Assembly (NCBI GenBank): GCA_004796425.1
Contig: QZLB01000092.1
Coordinates: 1 to 61,229, forward strand
Direction: 5' to 3'
DNA: 61,229 nt
From: Desulfobulbaceae bacterium
GTDB lineage: Bacteria > Desulfobacterota > Desulfobulbia > Desulfobulbales > Desulfocapsaceae
The translations under genes and the position numbers were made by a program. The notes under the pieces are model-generated. The model was not told the origin of the DNA. It made no database searches and worked only from the letters and a program-made list of their open reading frames with translations. Shown piece after piece: positions 55,722-61,229 of this stretch (positions are counted from its first letter, which is position 1; each line of letters begins with the position of its first letter).

Positions 55722-56687
55722 CTAGGTGGAACTGGCGGTACCTGTCTTCAACCTTCGCAAGTCAAACCAGATATCTGCGACACCAATGATCAGAAGAAGC
55801 AAGGTTCCAAAAGATTGGAAAAGCATCATAGCATAAAAAATTGTTCTTAAGAAAATGGGGAAATTCCATTTGTGCAAAAAAAAAGACAAGATGGAGAAAC
55901 CCTGAAATATATAAATAAAACTTACAATGACAATAATGTTTATCCCAACAATTCTTGGTATGTCTGCCGGGAGAAATGCTAAAAGTACCGAGATAATGAA
56001 TACCCAGATAAGTTTTGACGGTAGTTGCCAGATTTTGTAATCGACCCATGGATGGTAGCCGGTAAATCTGGTGACTGCTTTATTACCGACAATCATGGAA
56101 ACCCATACGGTAAAGAGTGCAAAGACGCCTAATAATGCAGGAAAGATCTTCGGCACAATTAATTTCATCTGGGTGACAGATTCTTCAAGTATCTGCAGGG
56201 TTTCGGGTTCAATGGTTCCGCTGGACTGATGGTATTGCAGTTCCTGGCCGATCAGGCTGTCCATCGCTTCGATATAACCAGCGACCGGACTGCTGCCACT
56301 TATCAGGGAATAACAGATGAGTAGCGCAATCCAACAAAGGCAGAGCGAACTGGCACCTTTTAACCCAGAGATGGAGGGAGCATCACCTCTAAAGGCTGAG
56401 AGCGCCAGAGAGTATCCCGGTGCGATGAAGGATGCGGTAAAAAGAATTGAGCCTATCGATCCGTTAAATAGACTGAGCGCACTTCCAATAACCAAGCCAG
56501 CCAGAACGTAACGAAAGCCATGTTCCCATTTGTAAAGATATACCAGGACAAAAATGGGAATAATCAAATAGATTAGCCCAAACAGGGCGCCAAGAAACCC
56601 CGGCAAGGCAATCAGAAGACCGAAAAGCAGGATCTGCTGCAAAGGGAGTTTGGGGGAGCTGTTTTGGCCTGATTGGTTGTTCACCAT
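55722..56687 (-). CDS. DUF2232 family membrane protein
   Basis: A 321-residue protein with about eight hydrophobic helices, in the position between rpsR and rplI where DUF2232 (YybS-like) proteins are found in related bacteria. The first helices read LLQQILLFGLLIALPGFLGAL-like and AGLVIGSALSLFNGS, and the C-terminal part ends near YAMMLFQSFGTLLLLIIGVADIWFDLR. The molecular role is unknown. The gene lies inside the ribosomal protein operon, with 27 bases to rpsR and 70 to rplI. Confidence 0.85.
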   Translation of the reverse strand: MVNNQSGQNSSPKLPLQQILLFGLLIALPGFLGALFGLIYLIIPIFVLVYLYKWEHGFRYVLAGLVIGSALSLFNGSIGSILFTASFIAPGYSLALSAFRGDAPSISGLKGASSLCLCWIALLICYSLISGSSPVAGYIEAMDSLIGQELQYHQSSGTIEPETLQILEESVTQMKLIVPKIFPALLGVFALFTVWVSMIVGNKAVTRFTGYHPWVDYKIWQLPSKLIWVFIISVLLAFLPADIPRIVGINIIVIVSFIYIFQGFSILSFFLHKWNFPIFLRTIFYAMMLFQSFGTLLLLIIGVADIWFDLRRLKTGTASST

Positions 56688-56714
56688 ATCCTCATCAAAG
56701 TGCGTAATGCTGGT

Positions 56715-56960
56715 TTACCCTTGGGTTGATCCAGAGTAGGGCAACAGAGCAACCTGGCGAGCCTTTTTAATGGCAGAGCATAATTGTCGCTGATGTGTTG
56801 CACAGGTACCGATTATTCGTCGTGGAATGATCTTGCCTCGTTCAGAAACGAAATTCCTGAGTGTTTTGGGGTCTTTATAATCAATGATCATGTCTTTATC
56901 AGCACAGAAACGGCATACTTTTTTTCGAGAAAACAATTTTCTTTGGGGTCTGGGGGCCAT
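56715..56960 (-). CDS. rpsR: 30S ribosomal protein S18
   Basis: An 81-residue ribosomal protein. [10 protein letters not shown] at about residues 14-23 is a zinc-type Cys pair with further Cys at [11 protein letters not shown]. The core [29 protein letters not shown] is the conserved S18 region. It binds S6 in the platform of the 30S subunit and follows rpsF by 11 bases. A zinc-type C+ S18 form is indicated by the cysteines. Confidence 0.97.
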   Translation of the reverse strand: MAPRPQRKLFSRKKVCRFCADKDMIIDYKDPKTLRNFVSERGKIIPRRIIGTCATHQRQLCSAIKKARQVALLPYSGSTQG

Positions 56961-56971
56961 GCTATACTCCT

Positions 56972-57406
56972 TTATTCAGTTTCGGTCGCTTGTTCAGATT
57001 CTTCATCACCTTGCTGCTTTTCACCTTCAGCTTCAGTCTGCTCATCATCTGCAGCAGCAATTCTGCTGAATTTCTCAGCCGCGGTTGCTTTGGCTTCTTC
57101 AATCTCATCTGCAGAGATCGCATCGGCGATCTTCACGGTTAGATATTTTAGGACTGTATCATCAATGCGAAATTTTCGTTCAGTTTCAGAAATCGCAGCA
57201 GGTGTGGTGGCATAGTCACAGAAAACGTAATACCCTTGTGCTTCTTTTTTAATCGGGTAGGCAAGCTTTCTCATGCCCCATTTGTCGAGGTAGATTATGG
57301 TTCCACCTTCTTCGGTGATAATACTTGTTGTGTTTTCAATAAGTTGATTGATCTCATCTTCGGTCGTATTTGGACGAAGAATGAAGATCTGTTCGTACCT
57401 TCTCAT
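56972..57406 (-). CDS. rpsF: 30S ribosomal protein S6
   Basis: A 144-residue protein whose first 95 residues are the ferredoxin-like S6 fold ([50 protein letters not shown]). It ends in a long acidic Glu/Asp/Gln-rich tail (from about residue 105) that is longer than usual. GAGGAGGA precedes the ATG. It is first in the rpsF-rpsR-DUF2232-rplI operon, driven by the promoter at 57535-57563 and with a probable S6:S18 leader at 57438-57496. Confidence 0.97.
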   Translation of the reverse strand: MRRYEQIFILRPNTTEDEINQLIENTTSIITEEGGTIIYLDKWGMRKLAYPIKKEAQGYYVFCDYATTPAAISETERKFRIDDTVLKYLTVKIADAISADEIEEAKATAAEKFSRIAAADDEQTEAEGEKQQGDEESEQATETE

Positions 57407-57437
57407 GGGTTCCTCCTCATGGACTTAAGGTTTCGCG

Positions 57438-57496
57438 CTTGATACGCTTTCGGCCCTCACTATTAATGAATGAGCAGAGAGCGAAGAGGGATCGAG
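57438..57496 (-). promoter_or_regulatory. probable S6:S18-binding mRNA leader of the rpsF operon
   Basis: In the rpsF leader (minus strand) CCCUC pairs with GAGGG to cap a hairpin. The 3' arm is followed directly by CCG and AAAGCGU, and an outer stem CUCGAU/AUCAAG (one C-A mismatch) closes below it. A stem with a bulge holding CCG next to a hairpin is the described S6:S18 autoregulatory motif, which mimics the 16S rRNA site. It lies about 30-90 bases before the rpsF start, downstream of the -10 at 57535. Confidence 0.55.
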
Positions 57497-57534
57497 TGTG
57501 TCGACCAGATAATATATTTAATTGTAACCGCACA

Positions 57535-57563
57535 TCTATAATTGATTTGTCATTTTCAGTCAA
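57535..57563 (-). promoter_or_regulatory. sigma70-type promoter for the rpsF operon
   Basis: TTGACT (57563-57558) and TATAGA (57540-57535) on the minus strand are exactly 17 bases apart. The -35 box overlaps the mazG stop codon. Transcription would start near 57528, giving a leader of about 120 bases that contains the S6:S18-type structure. Confidence 0.65.
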
Positions 57564-57943
57564 TTTTTTTCTGACTTTTTTATCTCCTCCCACTGAATTC
57601 GCAGTTCATCCTCATTTTTGACACTTTTTCCTTCGAACACATGGGGGTGTCTTCTGATTAATTTCCGGTTGACAATCTGAATAACGTCATTGAAAGAAAA
57701 ATGGTGCTGCTCACGGTTTATTTCTGAGACCATGATAATGAGATAGAGAAAATCACCCAGTTCCTCACAGAGATTATCCGGATCTTGTTTTTCGATTGCT
57801 TCGATGATCTCGGAGAACTCTTCATGAAGGTACTTTTTTAAGGACTCCGTGGTCTGTTTTTTGTCCCACGGACAGCCCTGCGGGCCGCGTAGTTTCTGAA
57901 TTGTAGCAATCAGAGTTTCGATTTCTGATATTTTTTTTTTCAT
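57560..57943 (-). CDS. mazG: MazG-type nucleotide pyrophosphohydrolase, single-domain form
   Basis: A 127-residue all-alpha NTP pyrophosphohydrolase. LRGPQGCPWDKKQTTESLKKYL is followed by the metal-binding EEFSEIIEAIE and CEELGDFLYLIIM (EExxE and ExxD pattern) and RRHPHVFEG. This is the N-terminal MazG half only; the two-domain E. coli MazG is about 263 residues. It may degrade non-canonical or surplus nucleoside triphosphates. The second to fifth codons are a run of ten A residues. It sits upstream of the rpsF operon on the same strand, and the operon promoter overlaps its stop. Confidence 0.88.
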   Translation of the reverse strand: MKKKISEIETLIATIQKLRGPQGCPWDKKQTTESLKKYLHEEFSEIIEAIEKQDPDNLCEELGDFLYLIIMVSEINREQHHFSFNDVIQIVNRKLIRRHPHVFEGKSVKNEDELRIQWEEIKKSEKN

Positions 57944-58048
57944 ATGAAATCACCTAAGCACTTCTGTAAATGCCTGACAAATTGTAACAATTCCTGATAA
58001 CCCATGTTTTATAAAGGTTTCCAGAAAAAAATGTGGTTGAAAAAGCAG

Positions 58049-58077
58049 TTGACTTTGCTCACCTGACCAACTATGTA
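58049..58077 (+). promoter_or_regulatory. promoter candidate for AP2-like gene
   Basis: TTGACT (58049-58054) and TATGTA (58072-58077) are separated by 17 bases on the plus strand, about 147 bases before the start of the AP2-like gene. The -35 is good and the -10 weak. Confidence 0.3.
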
Positions 58078-58223
58078 GTCTATGGTCTTGGTAGTGATTT
58101 ACCATTCCATAACACGCAACATGGTGATAGTGTAACGTAAATTTTAGTTATGAAATTAATAAGCGATAATGATCGAGAGATCGTTGTCAAAATTATCAAC
58201 GGTATCAGGTGAGGTTTCAGGAC

Positions 58224-58664
58224 GTGAACGAGAACGATAAGAAACAGAAAATTCTACTAGAAAAACACAAGGACATCGCACGAATTGATCAGGATTCAAA
58301 AAGGACTCATGGATGGTATGTTCGGGTGCGCTTTCTTGGCAAAACCCATTCAAAGTTTTTTTCAGACAGAAAGTGCGGGGGAAGATATTCAAGTTTGCTT
58401 TCTGCAATCTCCTGGCGGGATAAAACTGAAAAGAAACTTGGTAAAGTACGTACGAATAAACATATGGTAACCGTTAGCAACTCAGGTACCGGTGTCGTCG
58501 GAGTCAGGCATAACGAGAAATTGAATCGATATGAAGTCAGCTGGGTGACTGCTCAGGGCAAACAGGGAAAAACTTCTGTTTCGATTCGCAAACACGGAAA
58601 GAAAGCTGCCTTTGAGCGAGCATGTGAAATCAGACGGCAGCGCGAGCACGATCGACTTGCTTAA
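58224..58664 (+). CDS. AP2-like DNA-binding domain protein, two tandem repeats
   Basis: A 146-residue basic protein with two similar segments. The first is GWYVRVRFLGKTHSKFFSD..GG with SLLSAISWRDK (about residues 31-70). The second, GVVGVRHNEKLNRYEVSWV then SVSIRKHGKKAAFERACEIRRQRE (about 93-144), has the three-strand-plus-helix pattern of AP2/integrase-type DNA-binding domains. Bacterial AP2 proteins are often from homing endonucleases, but no nuclease motif is seen here. GTG 58224 has GAGG about 9 bases upstream; another GTG at 58209 is in frame. A strong terminator follows directly. It may be a nucleoid or regulatory protein. Confidence 0.7.
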   Translation: MNENDKKQKILLEKHKDIARIDQDSKRTHGWYVRVRFLGKTHSKFFSDRKCGGRYSSLLSAISWRDKTEKKLGKVRTNKHMVTVSNSGTGVVGVRHNEKLNRYEVSWVTAQGKQGKTSVSIRKHGKKAAFERACEIRRQREHDRLA

Positions 58665-58670
58665 AAAAAA

Positions 58671-58709
58671 CCACCCTGTCTCGTCTCGAAATTGCAGGAG
58701 ACAGGGTGG
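58671..58709 (+). terminator. hairpin terminator after AP2-like gene
   Basis: A 12-bp perfect stem, CCACCCTGTCTC (58671-58682) with GAGACAGGGTGG (58698-58709), is preceded by A8 and followed by GTTTGTTC. The T-run is better on the minus strand, so it may work in both directions. Confidence 0.75.
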
Positions 58710-58767
58710 GTTTGTTCTAAGAACAAGTTGTCAATCTCATCCTTTTTCAACTCCATTCTTTAAAATA

Positions 58768-58796
58768 TTGACATTCCCTTCACTATAGTGTTAACT
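58768..58796 (+). promoter_or_regulatory. promoter candidate for rplU-rpmA
   Basis: A perfect -35 TTGACA (58768-58773) is followed after 17 bases by a poor -10, TTAACT (58791-58796). A 10-bp palindrome CACTATAGTG lies in the spacer (58781-58790) and could be an operator. The rplU start is 60 bases further. Confidence 0.4.
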
Positions 58797-58856
58797 GAGT
58801 CGTTTTCTTAAGTAATATTATTCATACTGAAATAGAAATGTAAGAGGTTAGTTATA

Positions 58857-59168
58857 ATGTACGCTATTGTAAGAACTGGTGGTAAACAATACCAAGTTGC
58901 TGCAGGAGACCAGTTACGAGTAGAAAAGATAGAGGGAACCGTCGGTGATACCATCGAACTTTCAGAGGTGTTACTGGTTGCAGATGGTGATGACATTGCC
59001 ATTGGCAAGCCAACGGTAGAGAATGCAAAAGTAATAGCCACCATTGCTGAGCAGGGGAAAGGTAAGAAAATTAAGGTGTTCAAGAAGAAGCGTAGAAAAG
59101 GGTACCAGTTAATGCAGGGACACCGCCAGGCATATACCGCCCTTAAGATCTCTGAGATCAATAAATAG
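58857..59168 (+). CDS. rplU: 50S ribosomal protein L21
   Basis: A 103-residue ribosomal protein with MYAIVRTGGKQYQVAAGDQLRVEKI at the N-terminus, GKGKKIKVFKKKRRKGYQ near residue 75, and the typical HRQ.YT end. AAGAGG lies about 10 bases before the ATG. It is followed 51 bases later by rpmA, the usual rplU-rpmA-obg order. Confidence 0.97.
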   Translation: MYAIVRTGGKQYQVAAGDQLRVEKIEGTVGDTIELSEVLLVADGDDIAIGKPTVENAKVIATIAEQGKGKKIKVFKKKRRKGYQLMQGHRQAYTALKISEINK

Positions 59169-59219
59169 TCAATTACGACGATAATCGATAATCCGGGGCA
59201 GTTTTAGGGAGATATAATA

Positions 59220-59477
59220 ATGGCACATAAGAAAGCAGGCGGAAGTTCGAGGAACGGACGCGACAGCATTGGTCAGAGGCGTGGCGTAAAGAAATTTGGT
59301 GGTCAAACAGTACGTGCTGGAAATATTATCGTCAGGCAACTTGGCACCAAAATTCATCCAGGTATGAACGTTGGGTGTGGAAGGGATTATACCCTGTTTG
59401 CCAAAATAGACGGTGTGGTAAAATTTGAGGAATTCGGCAAAAATAGAAAACGAGTTTCGGTATACCCAGCTAGCTAA
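59220..59477 (+). CDS. rpmA: 50S ribosomal protein L27
   Basis: An 85-residue ribosomal protein with [15 protein letters not shown] at the N-terminus, [19 protein letters not shown], and [17 protein letters not shown]. The N-terminal tail begins directly with the MAHKK form, without the cleavable extension seen in Firmicutes. AGGGAG lies before the ATG. A strong terminator follows, before obg. Confidence 0.97.
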   Translation: MAHKKAGGSSRNGRDSIGQRRGVKKFGGQTVRAGNIIVRQLGTKIHPGMNVGCGRDYTLFAKIDGVVKFEEFGKNRKRVSVYPAS

Positions 59478-59524
59478 ATAGGTTTGGTAAATTGCTGCGC
59501 TTTGGGTGCAGGATTTACAAGAGT

Positions 59525-59567
59525 AGCTCGATCACTGCATAGCAGACAGTGATCGAGCTTTTTTTTT
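59525..59567 (+). terminator. rho-independent terminator between rpmA and obg
   Basis: A 13-bp perfect stem, AGCTCGATCACTG (59525-59537) with CAGTGATCGAGCT (59547-59559), is followed by a T-run to 59567. It lies 48 bases after rpmA and 27 bases before the obg ATG, so obg expression needs read-through or its own promoter inside this short gap. Confidence 0.9.
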
Positions 59568-59593
59568 CATTTATTATTGGTGACTCCACGCTC

Positions 59594-60598
59594 ATGTCAT
59601 TTATCGATGAGGTAAAATTCTATATAAAAGCCGGTGACGGGGGCAATGGCTGTGTCAGCTTCAGAAGAGAGAAGTATGTACCCAAGGGTGGTCCGAATGG
59701 AGGTGATGGTGGCAAGGGTGGTAACGTGATCATTACCGCCACCAATGCAAAGCAATCATTACTTGATTTTAAATATCGCTCTCATTTCAAGGCAGAACGT
59801 GGCATGCATGGCAAAGGTAAAGACATGCATGGAAGAAAAGGTAATGATTGCATTGTTGAGGTGCCGGTTGGCTCGGTTATTAAAGATGCTGAGACTAATG
59901 AAGAAATCATCGATCTTACGGTTGATGGTCAGCAATACCTGGCAGCCAAAGGTGGTCAGGGTGGTCTCGGTAATGCACATTTCGCTACCGGAGCAAACCG
60001 GACGCCACGTTATGCCACCGATGGTAAGCCAGGAGATGAAAAGTGGCTCCGTATAGAATTAAAGCTTATCGCTGATATCGGGCTGGTAGGTCTTCCAAAT
60101 GCTGGAAAATCAAGCCTGTTGTCACAGCTTTCATCAGCCAATCCTAAGATAGCTCCTTATCCATTTACAACGCTGGAGCCACAACTTGGTGTGTTACAAC
60201 TCAAGCATCAGCGCCCGTACATTATTGCAGATATTCCCGGATTAATAGAAGGGGCGCATGATGGGGTCGGGCTTGGCCATTCCTTTTTGAAGCATATTGA
60301 GAGAACCTCTATAATACTTCATGTTATTGACGTATCTGATGACAACTACGAAAGTAATTTTTCAATAATTGAGGATGAACTCAGAAAATACAAAGCAGAA
60401 TTATCCGATCGAATCAAATTGGTTGTATTTAATAAAATAGATATGGTCGACTCGGATATGGTGGCTGAGTTCGCCAGTGATTTCCAGCAAAAGGCAATAC
60501 AGACTGTGCCGGTTTCCGCCCTGACTGGAGAGGGTATCGATCAGTTGAAGGATATAGTTGCTCGCACAATGGACGATTTATCGGATTCGATACTATAG
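59594..60598 (+). CDS. obg: GTPase Obg/CgtA
   Basis: A 334-residue GTPase for 50S ribosome assembly and stress response. The Gly-rich N-terminal Obg fold runs to about residue 158 (GDGGNGCVSFRREKYVPKGGPNGGDGG). The G domain has G1 GLPNAGKSS, the switch region with PFTTLEP, G3 DIPGLIEGA, G4 NKID and G5 SALTG. It lacks the extra C-terminal OCT domain of some Gram-positive forms. ATG 59594 matches the family N-terminus MSFIDEVKFYIKAGDGG; an in-frame GTG at 59549 lies in the terminator and is not credible. Confidence 0.96.
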   Translation: MSFIDEVKFYIKAGDGGNGCVSFRREKYVPKGGPNGGDGGKGGNVIITATNAKQSLLDFKYRSHFKAERGMHGKGKDMHGRKGNDCIVEVPVGSVIKDAETNEEIIDLTVDGQQYLAAKGGQGGLGNAHFATGANRTPRYATDGKPGDEKWLRIELKLIADIGLVGLPNAGKSSLLSQLSSANPKIAPYPFTTLEPQLGVLQLKHQRPYIIADIPGLIEGAHDGVGLGHSFLKHIERTSIILHVIDVSDDNYESNFSIIEDELRKYKAELSDRIKLVVFNKIDMVDSDMVAEFASDFQQKAIQTVPVSALTGEGIDQLKDIVARTMDDLSDSIL

Positions 60599-60617
60599 AG
60601 CGCAGGTAAATAAAACA

Positions 60618-61229
60618 ATGATATCATCAGTTACCAAAGAGGAAGGTTTGTACCTTCGTCAAACTTTGTTTGATCAGGCCCGAAGAATCGTAGTTAAAGT
60701 CGGTTCAGCGGTGCTTACGGATGATGATGGTATCGATTTGAGCGTTATAGCCAACATCGCAGAGGAAATTTCTTTTCTTCGTTCAACTGGCCGGGAGGTT
60801 ATCCTTGTCAGTTCCGGTGCCGTTGCGGCCGGAAAGAAGAAAATAGGCTATCATAAAATTAGCAGCGGTAACGGGATTAAGGAAAAACAAGCACTGGCAG
60901 CTATTGGGCAGTCATCATTGATGCAGAGTTATGAAGGAGCATTTTCTTCGCTAGGCTACAAAATTGCCCAGGTACTGCTCACTCATGCTGATCTTGCGAT
61001 CCGCGAACGTTATCTAAATGTTAGAAACACACTGTTCACTCTGTTTAAATTTGGTGTCATTCCAATTATTAATGAGAACGATACAGTATCGGTAGAGGAA
61101 CTGCGCTTTGGTGATAATGACAGACTTGGAGCTCATATCTGTAATTTGATAGAAGCTGACATGTTTATCTGTTTGACCGATGTCAATGGACTGTATACGG
61201 GTAATCCCAACACAAATCCCACCGCAGAA
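60618..61229 (+). CDS. proB: glutamate 5-kinase, N-terminal part (3' end outside window)
   Basis: The ATG at 60618 opens a frame that runs to the window edge (204 residues). Motifs are the N-terminal RRIVVKVGSAVLT, the ATP- and glutamate-site LVSSGAVAAGKKKIG and AAIGQSSLMQSYE. NENDTVSVEELRFGDNDRL and the LTDVNGLYTGNP nucleotide-site loop follow. It catalyses the first step of proline synthesis. The order rplU-rpmA-obg-proB is common. About 165 residues or more, including any PUA domain, lie beyond the window. Confidence 0.95.
   Translation, partial: MISSVTKEEGLYLRQTLFDQARRIVVKVGSAVLTDDDGIDLSVIANIAEEISFLRSTGREVILVSSGAVAAGKKKIGYHKISSGNGIKEKQALAAIGQSSLMQSYEGAFSSLGYKIAQVLLTHADLAIRERYLNVRNTLFTLFKFGVIPIINENDTVSVEELRFGDNDRLGAHICNLIEADMFICLTDVNGLYTGNPNTNPTAE

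Noticed and set aside
59549-59593. Upstream GTG start for obg
   Set aside because: It lies inside the terminator hairpin and would add residues not found in Obg; ATG 59594 fits the family N-terminus.

Overview
The window reads as a chromosomal segment of a Gram-negative bacterium. It carries lipopolysaccharide genes (O-antigen ligase, MsbA, WbaP, LptE) and c-di-GMP signalling. Gene order includes rpsF-rpsR-DUF2232-rplI-dnaB and leuS-lptE. Together with many protein variants I associate with Desulfobulbales-type Desulfobacterota (the former delta-proteobacteria), this points to a sulfate-reducer or sulfur-disproportionator relative. That placement is inference from gene content, since no rRNA or tRNA gene is visible. 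Genes are densely packed with many 1-4 bp overlaps. I see no prophage, intact insertion sequence, CRISPR array or integron.

Layout. 0-3 kb: the 3' end of formate-tetrahydrofolate ligase, a structured intergenic hairpin, then a PilB-type pilus ATPase with an extra cyclic-nucleotide-binding-like domain. 3-15 kb: an LPS/O-antigen region with an ELM1-like protein, a double-length tandem GT4 glycosyltransferase, O-antigen ligase, MsbA, four GT2 glycosyltransferases and a WbaP-type initiating phosphotransferase. 15-20 kb: coenzyme A synthesis (coaBC), YchJ, a YkgJ-type cysteine-cluster protein, a homologue of tRNA-queuosine mannosyltransferase, a shikimate kinase-like protein with an altered P-loop, and nadA. 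20-24 kb: two tandem EamA transporters and a decayed RND efflux locus. 24-28 kb: an uncharacterised 560-residue protein with nucleoside-phosphorylase-like features, coupled to a membrane histidine kinase. 28-34 kb: DUF4126, a 65-residue protein overlapping glgB, YqgE/AlgH, YkgJ, rlmH and rsmJ. 34-38.6 kb: an oversized YvcK/CofD-like protein followed by a receiver protein and a hybrid kinase. 38.6-46 kb: a 44-residue membrane protein, hrpA, galU and priA. 46-50.4 kb: a Cys-rich hypothetical, an HDOD-GGDEF protein, a lysine 2,3-aminomutase-type radical SAM enzyme and a Dus enzyme. 50.4-61 kb: housekeeping genes (lptE, leuS, dnaB, rplI, DUF2232, rpsR, rpsF, mazG, an AP2-like gene, rplU, rpmA, obg and a partial proB).

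How the genes fit together: the first 15 kb mostly builds and exports LPS. WbaP loads the first sugar on the lipid carrier, the GT2 and GT4 enzymes extend chains, WaaL ligates O-antigen, MsbA flips lipid A-core, and LptE (50.5 kb) helps place LPS in the outer membrane. GalU supplies UDP-glucose. The right end is translation and replication housekeeping under recognisable promoters, terminators and a probable S6:S18-binding leader. The points most worth a second look are the PilB-cNMP fusion, the tandem glycosyltransferase, the CofD-like/receiver/hybrid-kinase cluster, the queuosine-mannosyltransferase homologue, the altered shikimate kinase P-loop, the AP2-like double-repeat protein and the RND/adaptor pseudogene.
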